This document shows positions 10,240 to 22,945 of a stretch of 64,000 nucleotides of DNA, piece by piece. The stretch is from contig NC_088311.1 in assembly GCF_910592395.1 (NCBI RefSeq), forward strand, positions 17,798,501-17,862,500, in the 5' to 3' direction. The DNA comes from Lineus longissimus. Taxonomy: Eukaryota; Nemertea; Pilidiophora; Heteronemertea; Lineidae. The notes beneath the pieces are model-generated. The model was not told the DNA's origin, searched no databases, and was given only the letters and a program-made list of their open reading frames with translations. Numbering within the stretch: position 1 is the first letter of the stretch; the number at the start of each line of letters is the position of its first letter. Position numbers and translations under genes: made by a program.

Positions 10240-11264
10240 CTAAATCCTATGCTCATCTCGTCTGTCACCACTATTCTGAGGCAATGCCGTGGGGGAAGTT
10301 TGGTTACCTCTCGGATTCCTACACTCACAGCGAGTGACTAATCGCATGGCGGCAAGCCTGAAATTCCTTCCAGTCAACATATACAGATAAAAGTTTATAA
10401 ACGAATTGACACTTCCTAAGCTGTATGCGATGTCCAAGATATCAGCTGAACTTGAGCATCAGCTGCAAACGGGAACCATGAATTAACCGCGTCCACAAGA
10501 TTCATAATAAATGCAGGGGATTCCAGTGCCAGGAAGCATACCGCAACCGTTACAATCCGGACTGTAAGGTGGTCTGTCTGTTTTCGCAATCTGCCGCTTC
10601 CACTGAGATTACCTCGCCTAATTGCACTGATTAGTTTTACACTGGTGAATATCATAGCCGTATAAGGTATAACGAACATGATTAGAAAATGTAATCCGTT
10701 AATGTAAATGATATGATAGTAGATATCGCTCATCAAATTACTCCATATTTTTGGGATGTTGTACCCAATGGAGAACACAACTAAACTAGTGACAGCAATC
10801 CTTGCATTCCTCACAGTGCAGATCAAAGCCGCCTGTAGTGGTTTACTCACCGCTATGTATCGCTCAATAGACACGAACACCACGAGATAGATAGCGATAG
10901 TTTTACAAACCAGAGTAAAGGGTAACCATATCGAGATAGCGGGATCCAGACGTCTAAAGTACATGCGATCTCCGTAATATGTCCCGATTATCATAAAGGA
11001 GTGTTCGCACGTAATGCACAACAGAACGGCCGTGTCTGCCACAGCTAGCGACCTGAGAAGAAAGGAGGTAGAGGACGGCCGGGACTCTGTACCGAGGACA
11101 ACATATGCGAGGCTGTTCCCGAGGATTCCTAGCGCAGCTATTGTCACAAACACCGGTCCGTGAATAATGTAAGCGGCAAGTGAAACACACAACCGTACCG
11201 TTGTCATATTAAGAGGTTCCTCTTCAATCAAAGACATCGGGATGGATATATCATTACAGGTCAT
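10240..11264 (-). pseudogene. Rhodopsin-like GPCR, copy 1, frameshifted
   Basis: Single-exon receptor on the minus strand, starting MTCNDIS at 11264. It keeps TM1 (GILGNSLAYVVL), TM2 (LAVAD), the ERY motif after TM3 and TM5-TM6, then loses one base near 10447 relative to the two intact copies, so TM7 and the tail (10240-10437) lie in another frame. A second defect is hidden: one base is missing in an A run near 10906 and one is gained near 10968. The 19 residues between YYGDR and CKTIAIY are therefore read in a shifted frame and resemble neither sister. Both defects assume the two intact copies show the ancestral state. Confidence 0.88.
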
Positions 11265-11405
11265 GTTGCTTCACCATGCCAAATCGCAAACAAAATCAGA
11301 AATAGTCTCACATGCGATGGGAGATGCGACCTACACCTTTCAGGTCTGTTGGCAATGTGACGTATGTTGGAATTTGAAAGTGTTGGTACATGTACATTGT
11401 ATGTG

Positions 11406-12061
11406 TAGGGGTCATTTCAAAAATTGAAGCCAAAAGAAATTTTGTTATAAATTTCTCTGTGGACCCAATCCCCTAAAAAGACCAACAAATAATGAAAAAT
11501 TCTGGCACAGCAAAATGACAGACAACGAGGCTTAAAATGTTGCCCTCTGTGTGGAAGTTTTTGTGATTAATTTACTTTGCTATATGAATTTGACGTGTGC
11601 CTAGGCTTTGTGACTGTCCAGTGTACAGAAAACCCATAAATCTTCCCACTTATGAAGTGTGCGACCAGTACAATACTTCGCCGCTCACTATTCATAAATT
11701 CAATAAAAATTGCTTGGAGTTCGGCACAGAAAAACAAGCGGGTTTGCCTTAATATTCCTTTCTCCCAAACATCCTTTATTTCTCATAATTAGGAAGATTA
11801 AGGGAGACCTTAAAATTTGTTTCATTCCTTCAATGTTTGTCACTGACCCAAAATACATATTAGATATCAGTAAGCAAACAACATTCTTAGTTTTATTTCA
11901 TGTTTAAGGTTGCGGACCCAGTATCTTTGCCTCTTAAAGTGAAGCTAGAAGGTTGACAAAAAACCCCGAAATATCAACATTATCAAAATATAAAAAAACC
12001 AGTCCCCATAACCTAAAAAGGGGTTCTTTGCGGCATTAATATATTTTGAGATGACCCCTTG
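11406..12061. mobile_element. Non-autonomous inverted-repeat element, family 1, copy a
   Basis: Left end AGGGGTCATTTCAAAAATTG and right end ...AATATATTTTGAGATGACCCCTT are inverted. There is no coding sequence. The same element, at the same place relative to the GPCR, lies at 24780-25503, so it was present before that duplication. A third, independent copy lies at 50421-51229. Confidence 0.65.
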
Positions 12062-12651
12062 CTAACTTTCCTCCACGGCAGTGCCTTTCAGAGTAAATTT
12101 GTTGGTCCCCTTAGGTGACCTTTGATGAAAACGAATTGGGGGAATATTATTATCCTATGATCCCTTCCGCAATTCATTATATCAAATTGACCCATTTTGG
12201 ACATACAAATAAACGACAATATATGGTCATTTATTTATCGTTAATCTGTATTGCCAATCTGTGTCCATTTGATTACTCAGATGCAGACGTGATCGATTGT
12301 CGGGATTACATTATCTAGTAGTAGTTCAGACACACTCTAGTGCTACAGGCAGGGACAAGGTGGGCCAGATTAAAGTCAAATAACGTCACTGTCATTATCA
12401 AGAATCTCGGCGCCACCCCATCTACTCTATTGAACTCTCTCTTCAAAGGTTTTACTCAGTTTTTCCTCACGATACTTTTCAAAAGTTGACCATTATTTCC
12501 GGTATGGCGGCAGGCAGGTGGCCATCATGGATTTTGCTTGTGTGCTCCATACTATGTATAGTAACATGATTATGCTTTGCATTCAATTCAATGAGACTGA
12601 AAATTAAACTATCGGGTAACTGATCAAATTCATTCAGAGTGTTGATGTGTA

Positions 12652-12935
12652 ACCATGCGATGTTTGTAATATATCCCCAACATCCTAAAAGGAGCGTTGC
12701 AACGCATTGCATAACAGAACGTCCGTGTCTGCAATAGCTAGCGACCTAAAAAGTACAGAGGTAGAAGCGGCCCCAACTCGGAACCGACGACAACATATGC
12801 AAGGCTTTTCCCGAGGATTCCTAGCGCAGCATTGTCAAAAACACAGGTCCGTGAATAATGTAAACGGCAAGTGAAACACACATCCGTACCGTGGTCATAT
12901 TAAGAAAAGAAATTACACGTCATGTTGCTAATACA
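12652..12935 (-). pseudogene. GPCR fragment (TM1-TM2 part)
   Basis: About 285 bp matching the first third of the neighbouring receptors, from just before the start codon through TM2 to a break at CATGCGAT. Several indels break the frame (for example in CTAGCGCAGCATTGTC). Its upstream flank (12935-13240) matches that of copy 2. It is a truncated extra unit. Confidence 0.8.
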
Positions 12936-15900
12936 CGAAGTCAGACCACCAACAGAATCAGAACCTTTCCCCTTACTATTTCTGCTCGACGGTGGTGCTG
13001 TTGAGTGTAAATTTGTTTTGTACTTCATAGATGACAGGTGATATTTGATGAAAACGAATTGGGTGAATATCATCCGATATCGCGTCCGTACTTCAGTATA
13101 TCAAATGGACACACGTTGGCCATAAAACTAAATATCATTTATTTATCGCTAATTTGTATTGCCAAACTGTGTAAATTCGATTAATCAGAAGCGGACGTGA
13201 CCTGTCGGCAATACATTATATCTAGTAATAGTTCAGAGACACTAGTGCTACAGACAGGGAAGTTTTTGATCAGTGTTTCATCGCTTAGTCAATCCATACC
13301 CAGTAGATAACCATGTCACCCATAAGCAAACATCATGTTGTCATGGTAATGAAATATGGTTATAACTTTTAATGACAGGTTTTCAAATGGCGTCACTGTC
13401 ATTATAAAGAATCTCTCGACGCCACCTTGCGGCGCCACCCAATCTACTCTATTGAACTCTATCTTTAATTTTTTTCTTGGTTTTTCCTCACACGGTATAC
13501 TTGTCTTGCTTTCTGGCTTCAATGAATTGGTCATTATATCCGGTATGTCTGCAGGCAGGCGGCCATCTTGGATTTTACTTAAGGGTACACACTGGTAAAA
13601 AAATGCTCAATAATTAACCAGTTTATTTGGCGATATCTAGCGGCTCATAACCTTTTCCAAGACGTTCCGATCAAAGTAATACATGGAGGTTTAATAGACC
13701 TATAGGGAATTCTTCAAACCATTAACATTTGTCATGTGTATTTAAGAAATTGTGAAAAATGAGAACTTTGGTTCTATTAATTTGTTTGTACCTTTGGTAC
13801 TATAAAATTTATGTTGTGGGTTGACCGTGTTAATTTTAGGCTTTGGGGGTCTGAGGTTTTGGGGGTCTTTTTCGACCATTATGATCCGTGAATTGACTTT
13901 TCAGCCGAGACGGGTTATTTCGACCCCTGAGAGCACAAATTCATCATTATTTACCTTTTACATGTATAAAGAAGAAATTCATAATTCATAAAAAATTCGT
14001 ATTTATAATGCAAAACACATCCATACTGGTGACAGAGACCATGTATCAGAAATTCAAATTCAAATTTTTCTATACAACCTAGTCTCGCGCACTGAATTAC
14101 TAGTGTGTAACTTTGACAATGTGTGCTCCAATACTATGAATAGTAACATCAATTATTTAAATGAGATTGAAAACGATACTCTCGGGTAACGGATCAAATC
14201 CATTCAGAGTATCGAAACAAATTAATAGCGATAATAACCACCGCAAGATAATACTGCAATTCATTTCCATCATAGCGTCCCCTCGCTATCACCAAGTGAA
14301 AATCAAATTTACTCTGTGGTCGAGCAATTAAGCACGGCGAAAACGAGATCTTTTGTTGCAAATGATCATCAAACGAGCGATTTGAACCGCTGCGAACTGC
14401 GATGAGCTGTTATTGGATATACCTGATACCTGCAGTACGACATGAAAAAAACGCCTCCTGAAATAATGATAATGACTAGCCATTACCCGTGCTCCGCACT
14501 GAGTTTGGGGCATGGACACATGGAGTGTTCGGTAAAGCTGCTCAATATTTGTGGGGTGCGTGGTCGATTTGGTTGAAGGATCGGAATAACCAACAGAGAG
14601 AAGTATTTCATATTGATTATAATTTGCCCTTTATTTGCCCCTTAAAAACAACGATATATGCTGATTATTTACAAATATGCTGATTGGATACTTTTAACTG
14701 AAGCAACGTCTCTCTGGAAGTTTAAACAAAAATTTAAACGTGTGTTCCATATAGATTTCTTTTGGGATGTCAAGGTGCGGAGAAGCATAACAATTCCACA
14801 CAATTTCAAGATGAGACGAACGGTTGGCATGCCGTCGGAGTAGGTGAAAGAAATCTAACGGGATAGGCCTAGTTGTCCTGTTACGTATCATCATCTGAAA
14901 CTGGCCAGTCTGCACTCAAATGCGTTTTGGAAGAGACTGCAACTTGCTTATGAGCATGTCGTTGATTTTGAGGCTGGAGTAGTGTGTTGGCGATTGTTTT
15001 GGGGTAGGCCTATGTTCGATCAAATCCTCGCGACAAATCTGTAATGACTGCATCGACAATCTTGGCATTTTCTAGTAGCCTATGATATGACATTCCGATA
15101 GATTTGAATAGAATCTGTGAACATGGTAGGACTATGTAGTTGACGTTATATTGTATATGTACTTAAGTTGTCCGTTTCGGAGTTGTAGTGACCACTTAGC
15201 GTATATATTATGGCGTTGGTCGAGGCTCGGAATCTATATAAATCATATCAGTTTGTGTCACAACCTGACAACCTGCACCAGCTTTCCCATATACACTTCA
15301 GGTACGTGATTCACGAGCAGCAGGCAGGGATCATGTACGGAGATGGAGGCGATTCCCATTTTTAGTTCATTCCCATATGTATTACATTCAGTAGGGGTTG
15401 GGGTCAATATGATAAATATGAGCCTCGATTCTTATCAGCAGCAAAGCTGTTCCGTCGCTTGAATCTGTGGACGCGAGGATTTTTAACCCCTGCTGATTAA
15501 ATTTTGAGTTAAGAGTGGCCATTGTAGCTAAACTTGGTAGTCACAGTCAGTTTAACGCCTTAAAAATGTTTTGACAACAATAACAGTACGATGAAAAAAT
15601 GCCAGCCATTTGGCGCGGGATGCCATTTCCAAATCGTCTCTTCTTTCAAGAAACCTTTAACTTTCAGAATGCACTGTGGTGAAAATGCGCTTAAAACATC
15701 AGAAAAATATATTGCATGTCGTTTCAAGTATACGTGATGACATGATTGTGATTGGCACCGGGTTATCACAGTTGCAGCTTATATGCCAGGAACACACATA
15801 GAGAAACACATGATGCAATTCTTTGGTAGTGTATCCTCCTTTAACTCAAAGCGAACACTGAATGGAGAATGGAAATACGCTTGTAATTTCCAAACTACCT

Positions 15901-16084
15901 AGCAAAAAATGGTAAAGAAAGCTAGATACAACGAAGCATCCTCCAAAGCAGACAATTTTCAAACCTAGTCCGCATGTTCTATAACAGGACCGCCTCATCT
16001 ACTTCTATTACTACGCGGAGTAATTGGGTACTATAGGTGGCGGTGATAGTGGCAGTCTACTGTTTTCATCCTCGATCTGTTCCG

Positions 16085-17140
16085 CTAAATCCTATGCTCA
16101 TCTCGTCCCTCACCACTATTCTGAGGCAATGCCGTGGAGGAAGTTTGGCTAACTCTCGGATTCCTACATTCACAGCGAGTGACTAATCGCATGGCGGCAA
16201 GCCTGAAATTCCTTCCAGTCAACATATAAAGATAAAAGTTAATAAACGAATTGACACTTCCTAAGCTGTATGCGATGTCCAAGATATCAGCTAGAACTTG
16301 AGCATCAGCTGCAAACGGGAACCATGAATTAACCGCGTCCACAAAATTCATAATAAATGCAGGGGATTCCAGTGCCAGGAAGCATACCGCAACCGTTACA
16401 ATCCGGACTGTAAGGTGGTCTGTCTGTTTTCGCAATCTGCCGCTTCCACTGAGATTACCTCGCCTAACTGCACTGATTAGTTTTACACTGGTGAATATCA
16501 TAGCCGTATAAGGTATAACGAACATGATTAGAAAATATAATCCGTTAATGTAAATGAGATGATAGTAGATATCGCTCATCAAATTACTCCATATTTTTGG
16601 GATGTTGTACCCAATGGAGAACACAACTAAACTAGTGACAGCAATCCTTGCATTCCTCACAGTGCAGATCAAAGCCGCCTGTAGTGGTTTACTCACCGCT
16701 ATGTATCGCTCAATTGACACGAACACCACGAGATAGATAGCGATAGTTTTACAAAACCAGAGAAAAGGGTACACATATCGAAAAAGCGCGTGCCAGATGT
16801 CTCTAACCATGCGATCTCCGTAATATATCCCCAGTATCCTAAATGAGTATTCCCACGTAATGCACAACAGAACGGCCGTGTCTGCCACAGTTAGCGACCT
16901 GAGAAGAAAGGAGGTAGAGGACGGCCGCGACTCTGTACCGAGGACAACATATGCGAGGCTGTTCCCGAGGATTCCTAGCGCAGCTATTGTCACAAACACC
17001 GGTCCGTGAATAATGTAAGCGGCAAGTGAAACACATACATGGATTACCCGTACCGTTGTCATATTAAGAAGTCCCTCTTCAATCGAAGACATCGGGATGG
17101 TGAAATTTTTACACGTCATGTTGCTAATACACGAAGTCAT
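16085..17140 (-). CDS. Rhodopsin-like (class A) peptide-type GPCR, copy 2
   Basis: 351 residues, intronless, intact. Seven hydrophobic segments are visible. Landmarks: N60 (GNS, TM1), D87 (VAD, TM2), ERY 144-146 (end of TM3), P210 (TM5), P260 (TM6) and, in TM7, NFYLY 301-305 in place of NPxxY. Three N-glycosylation sequons (N7, N12, N26) precede TM1. A membrane receptor signalling through G proteins is expected; the ligand is unknown. TM7 with NF..Y and a GRNFR continuation resembles invertebrate FMRFamide-receptor-like families, which is a resemblance only. The usual TM3 Cys (3.25) is absent. The start is 7 codons upstream of the Met that aligns with the sister starts, so M8 is an alternative. 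Confidence 0.88.
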   Translation of the reverse strand: MTSCISNMTCKNFTIPMSSIEEGLLNMTTVRVIHVCVSLAAYIIHGPVFVTIAALGILGNSLAYVVLGTESRPSSTSFLLRSLTVADTAVLLCITWEYSFRILGIYYGDRMVRDIWHALFRYVYPFLWFCKTIAIYLVVFVSIERYIAVSKPLQAALICTVRNARIAVTSLVVFSIGYNIPKIWSNLMSDIYYHLIYINGLYFLIMFVIPYTAMIFTSVKLISAVRRGNLSGSGRLRKQTDHLTVRIVTVAVCFLALESPAFIMNFVDAVNSWFPFAADAQVLADILDIAYSLGSVNSFINFYLYMLTGRNFRLAAMRLVTRCECRNPRVSQTSSTALPQNSGEGRDEHRI

Positions 17141-18556
17141 ACCACCAACAAAATGAAAACGTTTCTCCTTATACTAATTCTGCTCGACGGCGGGGATGTT
17201 GAGAGTAAACTTGTTTTCTACTTTATGGATGATAGCAGCATTTGATGAAAACGAATTGGGTGAATGTCATCCGATGGTTACGTCTGCACTTCAGTATATC
17301 AAATTGACACACGTTGGTCATAGAAATAAGCGATAAATGTGATCATTTATTTATTGCTAATTTGTATTGCCAAACCGTGTCAATTTGATTACTCAGAAGC
17401 GGACGTGACCTGTCGGCAATACATCATATCAAAAAACTCATTACTTCAAAGAAACCTCAGCTGTAGCTAGAATTTCCTCAATTTCTGAATGAAATTGCCA
17501 TTTTTCAACCCCAACCTGGCGGTCACAGTTTTTGAAGGATCTTGTAATGGTTAGGGTCTCAAACATTAAGTGAGAAACTTTTCCACCAGAAGACATTACA
17601 TTAAAGCACATGTGTTTTTGGCAAACACTGCCCGAGTGTGATAGTCATGAGGAGTGCAAAGTGCAAAAGTATTCCAATAGAGAGCGCATAAATTGATTTT
17701 GCATACCACTAAACCAACTCATTAAACCAACACACATAACTCCTTAGTCCACCACCAACTTGGCCATGGTAACAATAGAAGTCAGGCTTTACATGCACGG
17801 GCAGTGATGCATAATTTATTTTGGGAATACAGAAAAAGTTTTGATAGAGAGAACATGTGAGCATTGAACCTACTAACCTTTGCTGCTGTGATAATCTCCC
17901 TGTGCTCGGCTCTTTAATCTGAGGACGAATGCCATTTGGCAGGTCCAAGATGATTTACTTCACCCGAAGTGCAGAAGAATTACATGTACTTCACAAACAT
18001 GAATATACATGCTTTGTCCAAGAAACCCCCAACTTGTTTGAAGATTCAGGTGAAGAGAAACTGGGTGAAAGTCTGAAACCCAATTCACGAAATAAAATGA
18101 AAACTGTTGTTTGCTAACTGATATCAAGTATCAATTTGGGGTCAGTAAACAATGTTGAAGGTCTGAAACAGTCTTTCAGGTTCACAAATCTTCCTAACTA
18201 TGAGAAACTAAGGCACCTTTTTGGTGCAAGGAATAAGCAAACCTGTTGAAATGTCTCCGCCAAAAATCTTATCAATGCGTGAGTAAGGGTCATTGCTAGG
18301 GCAAACTAGCATTTTGAAGAAAAAAATCACCTATAGTTTTTGAGTAAATGGTGAATTTATTTACAGTTTTTTTTCAATTTCTTCCATGGCAAAACTGCCC
18401 GTCTTGCTGTGAGGTTTGTCCCCACCTCACACTACCAAAAATGCTGATAGGCCTATAATTAGCTATACAAGTGGAACAAAGCTTTGCAAACCACCCATAA
18501 ATGGGAAAAGCAAAATATATAAGGCTTGCTTATATATTTTTTGGGAAAAGTCATAC

Positions 18557-18880
18557 ACTCTAAAACCTCGAATACAAGGAATGAGGCTCGGTCCCCATTC
18601 ATAACAATGGAGGAGAGATTCTAAAACCTCAATATCAATTCTAAAGAAACGACACAATGGGTCTCTTTTATTAGAAGAAATGGGCCTATTGTAACCAGTG
18701 ATGTTGATTTCATTTCACTGTCGATTTCAGCCAAGATCAGAGCGAGATTATATCACATGCGACTCCATTGGCCCATGCCACTTATAAAAGAATAATACCT
18801 GACTTATTGGCCTATCCCCATTCGAAACCATTGTAATGATTTGGGGCGGAGCCTCATTCCTTGTTTTCGAGGGTTAGAGA
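18557..18880. repeat. Inverted-repeat pair, possible small transposon
   Basis: Arms of about 50 bp: 18557-18610 (CTCGAATACAAGGAATGAGG) and 18815-18880 in inverse (CTCGAAAACAAGGAATGAGG). About 200 bp of non-coding sequence lies between. No clear target duplication. Confidence 0.5.
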
Positions 18881-19109
18881 ATAAACTATGAATAACATGC
18901 CATTTCACCAAGCTCTTACATCGCTGTTTCTGTATGCTGGCTGTAAAGTCAAACCTTGTTGTTGAGAAGTACAAAAGGAAATTAATCAAAGCAGATCCTA
19001 TTTTTAATCACTGTGAGCAATTACTGCTATTTTCCATATTACTACCAAGCCACTTAATTGGCCTAAGCTCTACCATGGCAACACACATTACTTATTCATG
19101 TGTGTGTAC

Positions 19110-19425
19110 ACTAATTAATAATTATGAGACTTATATAGCGCTAAATCTAATTGGTTTCAGTCGCTCAAAGCGCTTCATTATTACCCCTAGCTATTGGCCT
19201 GCACATTCTTGGTTCAAGCTCTACTCTCTGGGAGTATTACAGGTCCGAGCTGCAGCTATACAGCGCTCAGGACTAACATTCATAGTGTGCCAACTGTGCC
19301 AGCTAGGTACCCATTTACTCCTGGGTGGAGAGAAGCAAGTAGGGTTAAGTGCCTTGCTCAAAGACACAAAGACGAAACAGCAGTGACCCTTCCGAGAATC
19401 GAACCCACGACCTCTTTGATTATAT
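19110..19425 (-). mobile_element. tRNA-derived SINE-like repeat
   Basis: Read on the minus strand, it begins with a B-box-like GTGGGTTCGATTCTCGG (about 19391-19410). A conserved body follows (AGGCACTTAACCC, CTCTCCACCCAGGAGTAAAT, GGGTACC). It ends in GCGCTATATAAG, a tail common to CR1/L2-mobilised SINEs. Not a functional tRNA gene: no folding acceptor or anticodon arm is seen. Confidence 0.6.
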
Positions 19426-19955
19426 CTACTACTAGTTCAGGGACATATGGCTACATGCAGGTGGCCATCATGGATTTTTGCTTGTGTGCTCAATAATATG
19501 TACAGTAACATGATAATGCTTTGCATTCAATTATTTAAATGAAACTGGCAATGAAACTATCGGGTAACTGATCAAATTCATTCAGAGTATTGAAACAAAT
19601 CAATAGCGATAATGGCCATCGTAAAGTAATATTGGTATTTATTTTCATCAAAGCGGCCCCTCGCTATCATCAAGTTGAAAACAAATGTACTCTGCGGTCG
19701 AGTAATAAGCAATTGTTTTGCTGTCTGTGATCATCACTAAACGATTTTAAACCGCTGCGGCCTGCGATCATAATCAGCATGGAAGAAAAAAAATCGCTCG
19801 TTCTATCGTCCATCACAGGTGGCTGCTATCATTATCAAACCCAGCTGGTACCGGTTTTACCCATGGTCGAGTGATTTTTTGGCACATAGCAGCGAATATA
19901 ATCAAAAATCGCAGCGTTTTAAATCGTTCAGTTGCGGTGCGACAGTACTCAGTAA

Positions 19956-20744
19956 AGGCCTGTTTCCACCAAAACCGCTGCGACCGACGGAGCGATCATC
20001 GCGACGATTTTGTCGATTTACAGTTCCCACCGAATACGGGAAATCTCGCGAGTAATCGCAACGAGACATCCGAAGTGTTTTTGCAAATGGCTGACATGCA
20101 AGAAACAGACGTTGAATTAGATGAGATTTTGGCCTTGTATCTTCATACCAGGACAAGAAATCGAAAGAGGCAGCATGGAATATGGGTTCATGATAATATT
20201 CCAGAAGAGAAAGAAATACGGGGAGTATCATCAGCTAGTGAGAGAACTTTATTCGTACGAAGACAAGTTTCACCAGTATTTCCGTATAAGTACACGTCAG
20301 TTTTGAGAGATCCTGAACTTGATAGAGGGAGACTTGATGAAAGAAGATACGAACTATCGAGAAGCTATAACACCGAAAGAAAGACTAGCCATTTGTCTGA
20401 AGTGAGTAAAAAAACTTCAAAATATTCTTATTCATGAATTTTATTTAACTTCTATAATTACATTGATGCAGTTGATTCAAAGTCTGTTCACACTAGGGCC
20501 TACTAATGAATTTTGGATCGGTATAACGAACATTCTGATTGGTACCCGTGCGGGTAATCGCATTAAAATCAGTCTGAAAGTGATTTCCAGCGATGATCGG
20601 AGCGGCTGATACTATTTGACTGAATCGCACTGTACTGGTGGAAACTGTTATTGGGTAATCCATGAAAGTGATCCTCTGCGACCGTCGCAACGACAAACTG
20701 ATCGCAAATCGCTGCGATAACCGCGTTCGGTGGAAACAGCCCTT
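19956..20744 (+). mobile_element. PIF/Harbinger-type element remnant
   Basis: The ends are inverted: left GGCCTGTTTCCACC (19957-19970) and right, in reverse complement, GGGCTGTTTCCACC (20731-20744). The inverted similarity continues for some 40 bp with poor conservation. Inside is only the first transposase exon (20087-20424). The nuclease exon is missing, so the element is internally deleted. No clear 3-bp target duplication was found. Confidence 0.65.
20087..20424 (+). pseudogene. Harbinger transposase, first exon, broken
   Basis: Starts MADMQETDVELDEILALYL, then WVHDNI. A one-base shift near 20205-20215 moves the homologous sequence to another frame (KKYGEYHQLVREL, KFHQYFRIS). An in-frame TGA replaces the usual residue in QF-EIL near 20303, and the frame then reads EDTNYREAITPKERLAICL. 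A donor site (AA/GTGAGT) follows at about 20424, where animal Harbinger transposases often carry an intron. The catalytic DDE part is not in the window. Role when intact: DNA cutting and pasting of its own element. Confidence 0.75.
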
Positions 20745-20749
20745 CCCAG

Positions 20750-22630
20750 TATTCGTACAATGTACGTCGCAACACGACATGCAAAAGCGTCTCGATGTGC
20801 TCTATTGAAGAGGAACGCATACTGGTATGACCACCCTCGTACAGCATGTGTTTTACTTGCCGCTTACACTATTCACAAATATACAACTACATGTACAATG
20901 TACTACACCAAGTTACAATAAAGTTGCATGCATGATAACTGCACTGCGGCTTTATTTATAACCTCATTTTCTGTTTTCCTGCCCACTATTGGCGATTGAC
21001 GTACCCTTTTAAGATGCTTGATCGCACGGTAAATCTGGCTTGCGCCAATAAGTCTGCGGCTATCCTTTCCATGTACTTTTGTAACAAACTAACCATGCTC
21101 ACCAATGTTAGTTTCCTCCTTAACTTCATTACATGGACTAGTGATTTGGGTGAAAATCACGGCAAATCTGCGCAAATTTCAGCAATAATAAATCGGGGAA
21201 AGTGGAAATCTGTAGGATCACAGGCGTTTATAATTAGCTCTTTCGCGCAGATTTGCGGGCAACTGATAATGAAATAGTTGTACCGGTCAATCGACTAGGA
21301 TCTTTACTCGAGTGTTCACTGTTTGTCAGGACGGTCCGGCATAACTTTGTTATGAGAATTTACCACAAATCCACCACATGGTCCGAACTGAGCTAATATT
21401 CGAAACTTGATCTACTGTCTTATCAAAGGGTTATCAGGGCATATCTGGATAGCACTGACCTCATGATCCCCCTCTTTGTAACTCGCTGCATCATTCACTT
21501 GAACCGCCATTTTGCTTTCTGGAACGCACAGCTAGAGCCACCTATCGGCCGACTCTATGCACTAAATTTCTAGGAAGCCACGCCCCCACAAACCTCAACC
21601 AATGAAAGCGCAGATAAACAACAACAAACCTGAACACGTTGGGGTATCGCGGCTGACTTTTGTTACGACGTAGCGTAAACTACATTCTCTGTTCGCAATA
21701 GTACTTAACCTGGTTGACCAAATTTGTAAAGTCATTCATTGAAAAAGTACCAATTATACGAAACGTCTGAATAGACTGGAGTCGTTGCATTTGTTTATTT
21801 AAACCCACACCCATGATCCCCACGGAACATCTTTCATGGGCGACGATAGGCCTTAACAAACAAACGTACTGAAGCTATCGGTAGTATTATAACTTGTGTG
21901 CTCGATCGCAAATTACTCTGATTATAAATTTAGTGCGAATCCGTCCATGTGTTGTCACGTGTTCCTTCTCGGGTTGGTTCCTCGAGTCAACCGTCAGGCC
22001 ATAGAGACTTGAACCCGCATCTCCCTAATATGAAAACGTTCGTAAGTTCAGTTGTTATTAGACGACTGTATTTAACTCTCAAAGATGAAAGTCACAGTGG
22101 GAGTCGTATGATGTGCAACCTATGCATCGTCACAACCTGATAACCTGCACGATTCGCTTTCACCAGCTTGAGCTTGGGGTCTACAGGTTGTGAAATTTGC
22201 CAGGCAATACACCCATAGTCTGGCCAAATTCGGGTCCAGTGCGGACATTCATGACTGGGGCGAGTCATATTGGCAGTAGCGAGGTCACAATGGCTTTTGG
22301 CTCCATCTTCCCCCACTAGTATGGCCTTGTACGACTTGCGAAAACCACGGAAACCAGATTATTTACAAGTCTAATACATGCAGGTGTTTAATACAAGGTG
22401 ACCCAAAAAACTCGGACGATCATATTTCTACCTTTGAGAGACCCAAAGTGCCTGTATGAGTGGATGGGGAACTTTTCTGCAAGAAAAATGAGGAAATGAG
22501 AAAAACGAGATCTTGATATCTCGATTCGGTCAGGCGATTGTAACTGCGGAACTAATTACTACGCATGAGGGAACAATTTCGTAATTATTCCAATTCAGTG
22601 CTTCCCCATACTTACATCATAGGAGTGATG
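20750..22630. other. Gene-free stretch
   Basis: No convincing coding region. It holds a short dispersed repeat at 21414-21470 (CTACTGTCTTATCAAAGGGT) that recurs at 31364-31420. A segment near 22128-22170 (GTCACAACCTGATAACCTGC) resembles 15257-15285. Confidence 0.4.
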
Positions 22631-22639
22631 AACGAGTTA

Positions 22640-22945
22640 TAGGGAGGGAGCGTGTATGGAGATGTTGTCGAGGAAGTTGGAAAAGAAGGTTCCCGAACTT
22701 ACTTCAGAGACATGGTTAGCGAGCTGTTGGGAGGGAGCGTGTTTGGAGAAGCAGTCAAGGCACTCGACTAAAGCGAAGCTTGCTCCAGACACGAGGTTGA
22801 CAAGCAGAAGGGAAGGAGCGTGTATAGAGAAGCAGTCGATGTACTTGGCCAAGGAGTTTCCCATATACATGTACTTACTTCAGGGAAGTGGTCGACGAGC
22901 AGGAGGCAGAGAAAATGTACGGAGGTGGAGGCGAGGTTCTCGAGG
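22640..22945. repeat. Degenerate tandem repeat, about 80-87 bp unit
   Basis: Three imperfect units begin with GGGAGGGAGCGTGT(A/T)(T/A)(G)GAG at about 22642, 22728 and 22810, followed by related GAGGCAGAGAAAATGTACGG sequence. It lies just downstream of GPCR copy 3. A frame through it (22656-23018) stays open by chance or by repeat structure and is not called a gene. Confidence 0.5.

Noticed and set aside
10900-10975. Positive selection on a hypervariable extracellular loop in GPCR copy 1
   Set aside because: Nucleotide alignment shows two compensating indels; the peptide difference comes from reading frame, not substitutions. The difference between copies 2 and 3 remains real.
16839-17036. 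Cys-rich 65-codon minus frame inside the GPCR
   Set aside because: Alternate frame of the receptor, repeated in all copies.
19380-19425. tRNA gene on the minus strand
   Set aside because: Only a B-box-like T-arm is present, followed by a SINE body and tail.
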